This document shows, one piece after another, positions 1 to 7,919 of a stretch of DNA of 64,000 nucleotides; position 1 is the stretch's first letter, and every line of letters starts with the position of its first letter. The DNA is taken from assembly GCF_014109725.1 (NCBI RefSeq), contig NZ_CP058554.1, positions 682,001-746,000 on the forward strand. Direction: 5' to 3'. Under the pieces are notes generated by a model. It saw only the letters and a list, made by a program, of their open reading frames with translations, was not told the origin of the DNA and searched no databases. Source of the DNA: Comamonas piscis (lineage in GTDB: Bacteria; Pseudomonadota; Gammaproteobacteria; Burkholderiales; Burkholderiaceae_C). Made by a program: the position numbers and the translations under genes.

Positions 1-1772
1 TTCTTGACCTTGTACAGCGGTGGCTGCGCAATATAGATGTGGCCGGCTTCGACCAGGTCAGGCATCTGGCGGTAGAAGAAGGTCAGCAGCAGGGTGCGGA
101 TGTGGGCGCCGTCGACGTCCGCATCGGTCATGATGATGATGCGGTGGTAGCGCAGCTTGGCGAGGCTGTAGTCGTCGTTGCTGCTCTTACCAGAATCCTC
201 GCTCACCTTGCCGATGCCGGTGCCCAGCGCGGTGATCAGGGTGACAATTTCGCTGCTGGAGAGCAGCTTTTCGTAGCGGGCTTTTTCCACGTTCAAGATC
301 TTGCCGCGCAGCGGCAGGATGGCCTGGAACTTGCGATCACGGCCTTGCTTGGCCGAGCCCCCTGCGGAGTCACCCTCGACAATGTAGATTTCAGACAACG
401 CCGGGTCTTTTTCCTGGCAATCGGCCAGTTTGCCGGGCAGGCCCATGCCGTCGAGCACGCCTTTGCGGCGGGTCATTTCGCGGGCCTTGCGGGCCGCTTC
501 ACGGGCGCGGGCGGCATCCACAATCTTGTTGCAGATGATCTTGGCGTCGTTGGGCTTTTCTTCCAAAAACTCAGAGAGCAGCTTGCCGACGATATCCTCA
601 ACTGGGGCGCGCACTTCGCTGGAGACCAGCTTGTCCTTGGTCTGGCTGCTGAACTTGGGCTCCGGCACCTTGACGCTGAGCACCGCGCAGAGGCCTTCGC
701 GCATGTCGTCGCCGGTCACTTCGACCTTGGCCTTCTTGGCCAGGTCATGGTCAGCGATGTACTTGCCGATGACGCGGGTCATCGCAGCGCGCAGGCCGGT
801 CAGGTGGGTGCCACCATCCCGCTGCGGGATGTTGTTGGTGAAGCACAGCACCTGCTCGTTGTAGCCGTCGTTCCACTGCATGGCCACTTCGACACCGATC
901 TCGGTGCCGGGGATGCCGCCATAGGTTTCTGCCGGGCGCGTGCCCTCGGCATGGAACACGGTGGGGTGCAGCACTTTCTTGGTGCCGTTGATGAACTCGA
1001 CAAAGCCCTGCACGCCGCCGGCGCCGGAGAAGTCGTCTTCCTTGCCGTCACGCTCGTCCTTGAGGCGAATGCGCACGCCGTTGTTCAGGAAGGACAGTTC
1101 GCGCAGGCGCTTGGCCAGGATCTCGTAACGGAACTCGTAGTTTTCCTTGAAGATTTCCTGGTCGGGCAGGAAATGTACTTCGGTTCCGCGCTTCTCGGTC
1201 GCGCCGACGATGCGCATCGGCGAGACTTCCACGCCGCCGATGACCTCGATCAGGCGGTTTTGCACAAAGCCGCGCGAGAAGTCGATCTGGTGGACCTGGC
1301 CTTCGCGGCGCACGATGAGCTTGAGCTTGATAGACAGCGCGTTCACGCAGGACACGCCCACGCCGTGCAGACCGCCCGAGACCTTGTAGCTGTTCTGGTT
1401 GAACTTGCCGCCAGCGTGCAGCTCGGTCAGCGCGATTTCTGCGGCCGAGCGCTTGGGCTCGTGCTTGTCATCCATCTTCACGCCGGTGGGAATGCCTCGG
1501 CCGTTGTCCACTACCGACAGCGAGCCGTCGGCATGGATGGTGACGAGGATGTCGTCGCAGTAGCCGGCCAGCGCTTCGTCGATGGAGTTGTCCACCACTT
1601 CGAACACGAGGTGGTGCAGGCCGGTGCCGTCCGAGGTATCGCCGATGTACATGCCCGGGCGTTTGCGCACAGCCTCCAGGCCTTCCAGGATCTGGATGGC
1701 GCCTTCGCCATAGCCGCCGGCATCGGGGCCTGGCGTGCTGGGAGATTGTTCCGGCTGGTTTTCTGCGGTCAT
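1..1772 (-). CDS. gyrB: DNA gyrase subunit B (partial, C-terminus beyond window)
   Basis: ATPase subunit of the type II topoisomerase that introduces negative supercoils into DNA. Reading leftwards from ATG at 1770-1772, the product begins MTAENQPEQS and shows the GHKL ATP-binding motifs EVVDNSIDEALAGY and VVDNGRGIPTGVK, then the TOPRIM motif EGDSAGGSAKQGRDR and the Mg-binding TDADVDGAH near the left edge. About 590 residues lie in the window, so roughly the last third of the protein is missing. It is the last visible member of the dnaA-dnaN-gyrB order typical of bacterial origins. A 119-base gap separates it from dnaN; no promoter was assigned there. Confidence 0.97.
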   Translation of the reverse strand, partial: MTAENQPEQSPSTPGPDAGGYGEGAIQILEGLEAVRKRPGMYIGDTSDGTGLHHLVFEVVDNSIDEALAGYCDDILVTIHADGSLSVVDNGRGIPTGVKMDDKHEPKRSAAEIALTELHAGGKFNQNSYKVSGGLHGVGVSCVNALSIKLKLIVRREGQVHQIDFSRGFVQNRLIEVIGGVEVSPMRIVGATEKRGTEVHFLPDQEIFKENYEFRYEILAKRLRELSFLNNGVRIRLKDERDGKEDDFSGAGGVQGFVEFINGTKKVLHPTVFHAEGTRPAETYGGIPGTEIGVEVAMQWNDGYNEQVLCFTNNIPQRDGGTHLTGLRAAMTRVIGKYIADHDLAKKAKVEVTGDDMREGLCAVLSVKVPEPKFSSQTKDKLVSSEVRAPVEDIVGKLLSEFLEEKPNDAKIICNKIVDAARAREAARKAREMTRRKGVLDGMGLPGKLADCQEKDPALSEIYIVEGDSAGGSAKQGRDRKFQAILPLRGKILNVEKARYEKLLSSSEIVTLITALGTGIGKVSEDSGKSSNDDYSLAKLRYHRIIIMTDADVDGAHIRTLLLTFFYRQMPDLVEAGHIYIAQPPLYKVK

Positions 1773-1891
1773 GAAGCTGCCTTGGTACTGCACTGGCAGG
1801 GCACGGGGCGCCTGCCATGTCTTTGAATCAAATAAATCTCAGTGGCGCGCTGGTCTGCGGCTGCAGCCAGCGTGCGGGTCGAATCGGTGGT

Positions 1892-3010
1892 TTACATGCG
1901 CATGGGCATGACCACATACTTGAAGCTGTCGTTTTCCGGGTTGGTGATCAGGGCCGAGTTGTTGTTGTCGGCAAAGTCGATGGCAACCATGTCCTGGTTC
2001 ATGTTGGAGAGCACATCGATCAGGTAGGTGACGTTGAAGCCGACTTCAACAGCCGGGCCGCCGTAGTCGATGTCCAGCTCGTCCACGGCCTCTTCCTGCT
2101 CGGCGTTGTTGGCCGCAATGCGCAGGGTGCCGGGCTCGATGGTCAGACGCACGCCCTTGAACTTGTCGCTGGTCATGATGGCCGTGCGCTGCATGCTGGC
2201 CAGCAGCGGCGCGCGGCCCAAGGTGATGCTGTGGGGGTGGTTGCGCGGGATGACGCGGTTGTAGTCGGGGAATTTGCCCTCGACCAGCTTGGTGACGAAC
2301 TCCATGCCGGCAAAGGTGAAGCGCGCCTGGTTGCTGGCGAACTGCATCTCGATGACGGGCTGGTTGTCGCCGCTCGCATCCGACAGCAGGCGCTGGAGTT
2401 CCAGCACCGTCTTGCGCGGCAGAATCACTTCCTGCTTGGGCACTTCCACATCCAGGGTGGCGCTGGCAAAGGCCAGGCGGTGGCCGTCAGTGGCCACCAG
2501 GCTCAAGGTGTTACCTTCGGCCACGAACAGGATGCCGTTCAGGTAGTAACGGATATCCTGCACGGCCATCGCAAAGGACACCTGGCTCATCAAATCCTTG
2601 AGCACCTTTTGCGGCACGCTGAACACGGGGCCGAAAGAGGGTGCCTCTTGCACCAGCGGGAAGTCTTCCGCCGGCAGGGTCTGCAAGGTAAAGCGGCTCT
2701 TGCCGCCTTTGAGGATCATCTTGGACTGCTGCGTCTCCAGGCTCACGGTCTGGTCGCTGGGCATGGTCTTCAAGATGTCGATCAGCTTGCGGGCGCCCAC
2801 GGTGGTGGTGAAATCGCCCATGTCACCGCCCAGCTCGGCGGTGGTGCGGATCTGGATTTCCAGATCGCTGGTGGTCAGCTGCAGCGCATTGCCCGTCTTG
2901 CGGATCAGCACATTGGCCAAGATGGGCAAAGTGTGGCGCCGCTCGACAATACCGGCGACCGACTGCAGTACTGCGATGACTTTGTCTTGTGTGGCCTTCA
3001 GAACAATCAT
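1892..3010 (-). CDS. dnaN: DNA polymerase III sliding clamp, beta subunit
   Basis: Homodimeric ring clamp that tethers DNA polymerase III to DNA. The product has 372 residues, close to the usual 366-372, and begins MIVLKATQDKVIAVLQSVAG with the conserved region RRHTLPILANVL and the three-fold repeated clamp fold recognisable along its length (for example ATDGHRLA in the middle). The C-terminus ends VMPMRM, the typical clamp tail. It lies 129 bases downstream of dnaA on the same strand and ahead of gyrB, so it is probably co-transcribed with dnaA. Confidence 0.98.
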   Translation of the reverse strand: MIVLKATQDKVIAVLQSVAGIVERRHTLPILANVLIRKTGNALQLTTSDLEIQIRTTAELGGDMGDFTTTVGARKLIDILKTMPSDQTVSLETQQSKMILKGGKSRFTLQTLPAEDFPLVQEAPSFGPVFSVPQKVLKDLMSQVSFAMAVQDIRYYLNGILFVAEGNTLSLVATDGHRLAFASATLDVEVPKQEVILPRKTVLELQRLLSDASGDNQPVIEMQFASNQARFTFAGMEFVTKLVEGKFPDYNRVIPRNHPHSITLGRAPLLASMQRTAIMTSDKFKGVRLTIEPGTLRIAANNAEQEEAVDELDIDYGGPAVEVGFNVTYLIDVLSNMNQDMVAIDFADNNNSALITNPENDSFKYVVMPMRM

Positions 3011-3139
3011 TTCAACCTCTTGTCAAATTGCGGTGTTGTTGTGGACGGCAGTTGTGCACGGAGCCCCCTCTGCACCTGTCCCATTTGCCATTGTGCCTGC
3101 GGCATGCAGGCAGTTGGCGAAATCAAATAATTCCATCGA

Positions 3140-4678
3140 CTAGCCCTTGAGCGTCTGTTCCAGCACGTGCAATTGCTGGTTCAACTCGGTCAATTGCTGG
3201 CGCTCGCCACCGATTTTGCGCACCGCGTGCAGCACGGTGGTGTGGTCGCGGCCGCCAAACAGCTCGCCGATTTCCGGCAGGCTTTTTTGCGTCAGCTCCT
3301 TGGCCAGGTACATCGCAATCTGGCGCGGGCGGGCAATGCTGGCCGGGCGCTTCTTGCTGTACATGTCGGCGACCTTGATCTTGTAGTAGTCGGCGACAGT
3401 CTTCTGGATGTTCTCCACGCTGATCTGGCGGTTCTGGATCGACAGCAGATCGCGCAGCGCCTCGCGGGCCAGCTGGATGGAGATTTCCTTCTGGTTGAAG
3501 CGCGAGTAAGCGAGGATCTTGCGCAGCGCGCCTTCCAGCTCACGAACATTGGAGCGCACGTTCTTGGCGACGAAGAAGGCGACTTCCTCGGGCATCTCGG
3601 TGCCTTCAACGCGCGACTTGTTGATCAAAATCGCGACGCGCATTTCCAGCTCGGGCGGCTCGATAGCGACCGTCAGGCCGGAGTCAAAGCGCGACACCAA
3701 ACGCTCGTGGATGTTGGCCAGCCCCTTGGGGTAGGTGTCGGACGTCATCACGATGTGGCTCTTTTTGGCCAGCAAGGCTTCAAAGGCGTTGAAGAATTCT
3801 TCCTGCGTGCGGTCTTTGTTGGCAAAAAACTGCACATCGTCGATCAGCAGCAGATCGAGCGAGTGGTAGCGCTCCTTGAACTCGTCAAAGGTGCGGCGCT
3901 GGTAGGACTTGACCACATCCGAGACGAACTGCTCGGCATGGATGTAGAGAACTTTGGCGTCGGGGTTGTCGGCCAGCAGCTTGTTGCCCACGGCATGGAC
4001 CAAGTGGGTCTTACCCAGGCCGACGCCGCCATAGATGAACAAGGGGTTGTACAAATGGCCTGGCGATGCGGCCACATGCATGGCGGCAGAGCGGGCCATG
4101 CGGTTGGCGGTACCTTCGACCAAAGTATCAAAAGTGAGCACCGGGTTCAGGCGGCTGCGGAAGTTGCCGCTGGCATTGCCGGTATCGCCCGCCTCGGCTT
4201 GGCCATTGTTGGTGGGCGCAGTGCCGCCATCGCTGGTCTGAATGTTGTTGCGGTACTGATCGCCTCCCTGGGCGAAAGCTGGGGCAGCGGTGCGGCTGGC
4301 GGGCCCGTAGGAAGGGCCCAGGCCCATGCCGGACGAGGTGCCGCTGCCTTGGGATGAAGCGACCACCGGGCCGCCGCTGCGCACGGGCGGGCGCACAATG
4401 GTGCGCACGGCCGCGTCGCGCTGGGCAATGGCGAGTTCAATGGCTACGGGCTGGCCGTAGGTTTCTTCCAGCATGGCGGCCAGACGGCCGGTGTATTGCG
4501 CACGGATCCAGTCGAGCTTGAAGCGGTTGGCCACATAGAGCGTGACCTTGGACAAGTCATCTGACACGACGGCGGTCAGCGGCTTGATCCAGGTGTTGAA
4601 CTGTTGCTCGGGCATTTCTTGGGCGAGTTGCTCTACAACTGCGCGCCACAAACCTTGGCCCAGGCTGGCTTCATCCAT
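3140..4678 (-). CDS. dnaA: Chromosomal replication initiator protein DnaA
   Basis: AAA+ ATPase that binds DnaA boxes and opens oriC. I chose ATG at 4678 (MDEASLGQGLWRAVVEQL); an in-frame start further upstream (4780) would add 34 unconserved residues and overlap a DnaA box. The protein then has 512 residues: an N-terminal domain I (1-85), a Gly/Ser/Pro-rich linker (about 100-175), Walker A GGVGLGKTH at 217-225, Walker B LLLIDD at 275-280, and the C-terminal DNA-binding signature GGRDHTTVLHAVRKI. The linker is longer than in E. coli (467 aa), as is common in Comamonadaceae. Two DnaA boxes upstream suggest autoregulation. Confidence 0.97.
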   Translation of the reverse strand: MDEASLGQGLWRAVVEQLAQEMPEQQFNTWIKPLTAVVSDDLSKVTLYVANRFKLDWIRAQYTGRLAAMLEETYGQPVAIELAIAQRDAAVRTIVRPPVRSGGPVVASSQGSGTSSGMGLGPSYGPASRTAAPAFAQGGDQYRNNIQTSDGGTAPTNNGQAEAGDTGNASGNFRSRLNPVLTFDTLVEGTANRMARSAAMHVAASPGHLYNPLFIYGGVGLGKTHLVHAVGNKLLADNPDAKVLYIHAEQFVSDVVKSYQRRTFDEFKERYHSLDLLLIDDVQFFANKDRTQEEFFNAFEALLAKKSHIVMTSDTYPKGLANIHERLVSRFDSGLTVAIEPPELEMRVAILINKSRVEGTEMPEEVAFFVAKNVRSNVRELEGALRKILAYSRFNQKEISIQLAREALRDLLSIQNRQISVENIQKTVADYYKIKVADMYSKKRPASIARPRQIAMYLAKELTQKSLPEIGELFGGRDHTTVLHAVRKIGGERQQLTELNQQLHVLEQTLKG

Positions 4679-4719
4679 TGTTATCCCACGGAAATATTCG
4701 TCCCCCACGCTGTTGTTGT

Positions 4720-4728
4720 TGTGGATAA
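4720..4728 (-). promoter_or_regulatory. DnaA box (perfect, minus orientation)
   Basis: TGTGGATAA on the plus strand is the exact complement of the consensus TTATCCACA. It sits 42 bases upstream of the dnaA start. Confidence 0.8.
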
Positions 4729-4770
4729 GGGGGAAGGTTGATCGGCTGTCTATTGTAGCTTGTGCAAAAG

Positions 4771-4779
4771 TTATCCACA
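4771..4779 (+). promoter_or_regulatory. DnaA box (perfect, plus orientation)
   Basis: TTATCCACA matches the DnaA box consensus exactly. With the box at 4720-4728 it forms an inverted pair upstream of dnaA. Confidence 0.8.
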
Positions 4780-5132
4780 CAAAGGACTTGTCTGCAAAAA
4801 GGCAATCGACGGCTTGCGGCGCCGGATGACAGCCGACTTGGCAAAAAGTCTGCGCATATTACAGAAAAAACCGATGACAAAGCCAAGTAATTGCCAAGGA
4901 CAGCAAACACTGCGATAATTTGCGGTTTCCCTGCATGTCAGGGCGAATTTTACGCGCGTATCCATCCAAATTGGCTGCAAGGCTTGGGCCTGCTTAGGCC
5001 TGTCAGTAGGGGTGGAGCGCACTATTTCACCGGTGTTGCGCTTGAGCAGGTCTTGAGCTTGGTCGCTTCTGTGTTCGTTTTTGGACGCACGCTGCCAACA
5101 AACCGGAACCAAGCCTCTCTAGGAATTGCATC

Positions 5133-5267
5133 ATGAAACGTACTTACCAACCTTCCAAAGTCCGCCGCGCCCGTACCCACGGCTTCCTCGTCCGCATGAA
5201 GACCAAGGGTGGTCGCGCTGTGATCAACGCACGCCGCGCCAAGGGCCGCAAGCGTCTGGGCCTGTAA
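5133..5267 (+). CDS. rpmH: 50S ribosomal protein L34
   Basis: Small basic protein of the large ribosomal subunit. The 44-residue product begins MKRTYQPSKVRRARTHGFL and ends RAKGRKRLGL, the full-length canonical L34. The start is ATG at 5133 with AGGA at 5121-5124 as ribosome-binding site. It is first in the rpmH-rnpA-yidD-yidC cluster conserved next to bacterial origins. It is encoded divergently from dnaA. Confidence 0.98.
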   Translation: MKRTYQPSKVRRARTHGFLVRMKTKGGRAVINARRAKGRKRLGL

Positions 5268-5326
5268 GGCTGGCAGGGTAGCAGGCACCTCTCGGGTGCC
5301 AGGTACTGCACCAGTGGGTGACACTT

Positions 5327-5809
5327 ATGCATCGTCTTAAGACACGCCCCCAGTTCCAGGCCGCCATGGCAGGCGGAACCATCGCCCGTACGGCGCATTT
5401 TGCGCTGCACCGGCTGGTTTTGGCTGCCGAGGCCCCTGGCATTACCGCTGCGCCATCAGAGCCTGGTGACCAACCTTCCAAGGTTGCGTCGCAGGCTCTT
5501 TTTGCGTTTGAGGCGACCTGGCTGGGTGCCATGGTGCCCAAGCGCTGGGCGCGCCGGGCCGTGACGCGCAATGCCATCAAGCGGCAGATATTTGCGGTGG
5601 CTGCCTTGCATGAGGCGCAGCTACCCGCCGCCGCGCATGTGGTGCGCCTGCGCAGCACGTTCGACCGCAAGCAATTCATCAGCCCCAGCTCCGACGTGCT
5701 CAAGCAAGCGGTGCGGGCCGAGCTGATGCAGCTGTTTGCGCGCGCGCACAAAAACAGCCAACCGGCCAAAGCCGAGCGCACCGACGGCGCCAAGGCGCTT
5801 AGCGTATGA
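5327..5809 (+). CDS. rnpA: Ribonuclease P protein component
   Basis: Protein subunit of RNase P, which together with the RNA subunit matures the 5' end of tRNAs. The signature RNAIKRQ (family RNxxKR) is present in the middle and the N-terminus MHRLKTRPQFQ is typical. I chose ATG at 5327 (160 residues); a GTG at 5318 would add three residues, and neither has a strong Shine-Dalgarno. The protein is somewhat longer than the E. coli one (119), with an Ala-rich insert (about 35-60) and a charged C-terminal tail. It overlaps yidD by 4 bases, which implies translational coupling. Confidence 0.93.
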   Translation: MHRLKTRPQFQAAMAGGTIARTAHFALHRLVLAAEAPGITAAPSEPGDQPSKVASQALFAFEATWLGAMVPKRWARRAVTRNAIKRQIFAVAALHEAQLPAAAHVVRLRSTFDRKQFISPSSDVLKQAVRAELMQLFARAHKNSQPAKAERTDGAKALSV

Positions 5810-6090
5810 TGCAACGCTTGCTCATGGGCTTGGTGCGCGGCTACCGGCTGCTGCTGAGTCCTTGGCTTGGTTCTGCCTGCCGGTTCGAGCCCACGTGCTC
5901 TGCCTATTCATTGCAGGCGCTGGAACAGCATGGTGCTGCCATGGGCAGCTATTTGACAGTGCGCCGCCTGGCGCGTTGCCATCCCTGGTGCGAGGGCGGC
6001 CTTGATCCGGTCCCCGCGCATCCCCGCTGGTTCAGTCGTCTGGTGACTCCCGCCGATTCATCCTCTTCCCCCTCTGAGAAGTCTTCATGA
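5806..6090 (+). CDS. yidD: Membrane protein insertion efficiency factor YidD
   Basis: Small membrane-associated protein that aids YidC-dependent insertion of inner-membrane proteins. The product (94 residues) has the family core RGYRLLLSPWLGSACRFEPTCSAYSLQAL and the second Cys-containing region RRLARCHPWCEGGLDPVP. The C-terminal Ser-rich tail is not conserved. It starts inside the end of rnpA (ATGA overlap at 5806-5809) and ends inside the start of yidC (overlap at 6087-6090), so the three genes form one translationally coupled unit. Confidence 0.95.
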   Translation: MMQRLLMGLVRGYRLLLSPWLGSACRFEPTCSAYSLQALEQHGAAMGSYLTVRRLARCHPWCEGGLDPVPAHPRWFSRLVTPADSSSSPSEKSS

Positions 6091-7787
6091 ACGATATTCG
6101 CCGCACCATCTTGTGGGTGATATTTGGTTTCTCCCTGGTCCTGCTCTGGGACAAGTGGCAAATCCACAATGGTCGCAAACCCACATTCTTCCCCACACCT
6201 GAGGTGACGGCCCAGGCGCCCGCTGAAACGGTCGGTACCGATACCGGTCTGCCAGCAGCGAGCGCCAACCCGGCAGCTACCGCCAACGCCAGCAATGTGC
6301 CCGGCACGGCAGCTGCTGATACAGCAGCCCCCGCTGCTGCCCGCGAAAAGCTGACCGTGGCCTCCGACCTGCTGCGCCTGACCTTTGACAGCGAAGGCGC
6401 ATCCCTGGTGGGTGCCGAGCTGCTCAAGTACGCCGATCAGGACGACAAGACCAAGGCCATCAAGCTGCTGGACGAAAGCGCCAACCGCGTGTACGTCGCC
6501 CAGACCGGCCTGATCGGTGGCAACTTCCCGACCCACAAGACGGCAATGACCCTCAAGCCCGGCCCGCGCGAGCTGGCCGATGGCCAGAACGAGCTGAACG
6601 TGGTGTTCGAGTCGCCTGACCTGGGCGGCGTGAAGCTGGTCAAGACCTGGACCCTCAAGCGCGGCGACTACGCCATTGGCTTGAAGCAAGAGGTGGTCAA
6701 CACCGGCTCTGCCGCCGTCAACCCCCAGCTGTACCTGCAGCTGACGCGTGATGGCAACAAGCCGCCTGGCGAATCCTCGTTCTACTCGACCTTCACCGGC
6801 CCTGCTGTCTACACCGAAGCCAAGAAATACCACAAGGTGGATTTCAAGGACATCGAAAACGGCAAGACCGACAGCGTGGACAAGTCGGCTGACAATGGCT
6901 ATGTGGCCATGGTGCAGCACTACTTTGCCAGCGCTTGGTTGCTGCCCCAAGGCACGCAGCGCGACATTTATGTGCGCAAGGCTGGCTCCAACCTGTACTC
7001 GGTCGGCGAGATCACCCACCTGGGCGAGATTGCACCGGGCCAAAGCAAGTCCATCGATGCGCGTCTGTTTGTGGGCCCGCAAATCGAAAAGACCCTGGAA
7101 TCCATCGCCCCTGGCCTGGAGCTGGTCAAGGACTATGGCTGGGTGACGATTCTGGCCAAGCCGCTGTACTGGCTGCTCGACAAGCTGCACAGCTTTATCG
7201 GCAACTGGGGCTGGTCGATTGTGGCCCTGGTGCTGCTGCTGAAGATCGCGTTCTACTGGCTCAATGCCAAGGCCTACTCGTCGATGGCCAAGATGAAGGC
7301 GATCAACCCCCGCATCATGGAGATGCGTGAGCGCCTCAAGGACAAGCCTCAGCAGATGCAGCAGGAGATGATGCGCATCTACCGCGAAGAGAAGGTCAAC
7401 CCCATGGGTGGTTGCTTCCCGATCGTGATCCAGATCCCCGTGTTCATCGCGCTGTACTGGGTGCTGCTGTCGTCGGTGGAAATCCGCAATGCGCCGTGGA
7501 TCGGTTGGATCCATGACCTGTCGGTGCCCGATCCGTTCTTCATCCTGCCGGTGCTGATGACCCTGTCGTCGCTGCTGCAGACCGCGCTGAACCCCGCGCC
7601 ACCCGATCCGATGCAAGCCAAGATGATGTGGATCATGCCGCTGATGTTCAGCGTGATGTTCTTCTTCTTCCCCGCTGGTCTGGTGCTGTACTGGCTCACC
7701 AACAACGTGCTGTCGATTGCGCAGCAGTGGATCATCAATACCCGCATGGGTGTGCCACCGCAGTTCAATCTGCCGAAATTCAAGTAG
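6087..7787 (+). CDS. yidC: Membrane protein insertase YidC
   Basis: Inner-membrane insertase/chaperone acting alone or with SecYEG. The 566-residue protein has an N-terminal membrane anchor (TILWVIFGFSLVLLWDKW), an Ala-rich linker (about 40-85), the large periplasmic beta domain (about 90-345) and the conserved insertase core with five membrane segments, including GNWGWSIVALVLLLK and the region NPMGGCFPIVIQIPVFIALY. Length and order match gamma/betaproteobacterial YidC. It is followed by a strong intrinsic terminator, closing the rpmH-rnpA-yidD-yidC unit. Confidence 0.97.
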   Translation: MNDIRRTILWVIFGFSLVLLWDKWQIHNGRKPTFFPTPEVTAQAPAETVGTDTGLPAASANPAATANASNVPGTAAADTAAPAAAREKLTVASDLLRLTFDSEGASLVGAELLKYADQDDKTKAIKLLDESANRVYVAQTGLIGGNFPTHKTAMTLKPGPRELADGQNELNVVFESPDLGGVKLVKTWTLKRGDYAIGLKQEVVNTGSAAVNPQLYLQLTRDGNKPPGESSFYSTFTGPAVYTEAKKYHKVDFKDIENGKTDSVDKSADNGYVAMVQHYFASAWLLPQGTQRDIYVRKAGSNLYSVGEITHLGEIAPGQSKSIDARLFVGPQIEKTLESIAPGLELVKDYGWVTILAKPLYWLLDKLHSFIGNWGWSIVALVLLLKIAFYWLNAKAYSSMAKMKAINPRIMEMRERLKDKPQQMQQEMMRIYREEKVNPMGGCFPIVIQIPVFIALYWVLLSSVEIRNAPWIGWIHDLSVPDPFFILPVLMTLSSLLQTALNPAPPDPMQAKMMWIMPLMFSVMFFFFPAGLVLYWLTNNVLSIAQQWIINTRMGVPPQFNLPKFK

Positions 7788-7842
7788 CCAGCATTTGTCA
7801 ATGCAGGGATTGCCTAGGCGGGCATTCCCGGATACACCTCCC

Positions 7843-7869
7843 AAACGGTCGCATTTGCGACCGTTTTTT
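7843..7869 (+). terminator. Rho-independent terminator after yidC
   Basis: A perfect 11-bp stem AAACGGTCGCA (7843-7853) / TGCGACCGTTT (7856-7866) runs into a T tract up to 7869. Confidence 0.9.
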
Positions 7870-7919
7870 CGTTAGCATCATTTGTTTGGAAATGTGTTCA
7901 ACAAACTAGGGGTTCAGGT

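Larger units (their letters stand above)
4679..5132. other. Candidate replication origin (oriC) and divergent dnaA/rpmH promoter region
   Basis: This 454-base gap without a credible gene lies between dnaA (minus) and rpmH (plus). It contains two perfect DnaA boxes 51 bases apart in opposite orientation and some AT-richer stretches around 4860-4925. The dnaA-rpmH gap is an established origin position in several proteobacteria, but two perfect boxes also fit simple dnaA autoregulation, and I did not find a clear run of unwinding 13-mers. The assignment as oriC is inference from gene order plus the boxes. Confidence 0.6.

Noticed and set aside
39..1826. Long plus-strand open frame opposite gyrB
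   Set aside because: It is antisense to a clearly conserved gyrase gene; GC-rich codon bias produces long open frames on the opposite strand.
1817..3130. Long plus-strand open frame opposite dnaN
   Set aside because: Antisense shadow of dnaN with no family motifs.
3011..3139. oriC in the dnaA-dnaN gap
   Set aside because: No DnaA box with full or near consensus was found there, unlike upstream of dnaA.
4681..4689. TTATCCCAC as a third DnaA box
   Set aside because: The second half (CAC instead of ACA) breaks the conserved part of the consensus; three mismatches.
5949..7844. Minus-strand open frame opposite yidC
   Set aside because: Antisense shadow; the translated sequence is low-complexity His/Gln/Arg-rich with no motifs.
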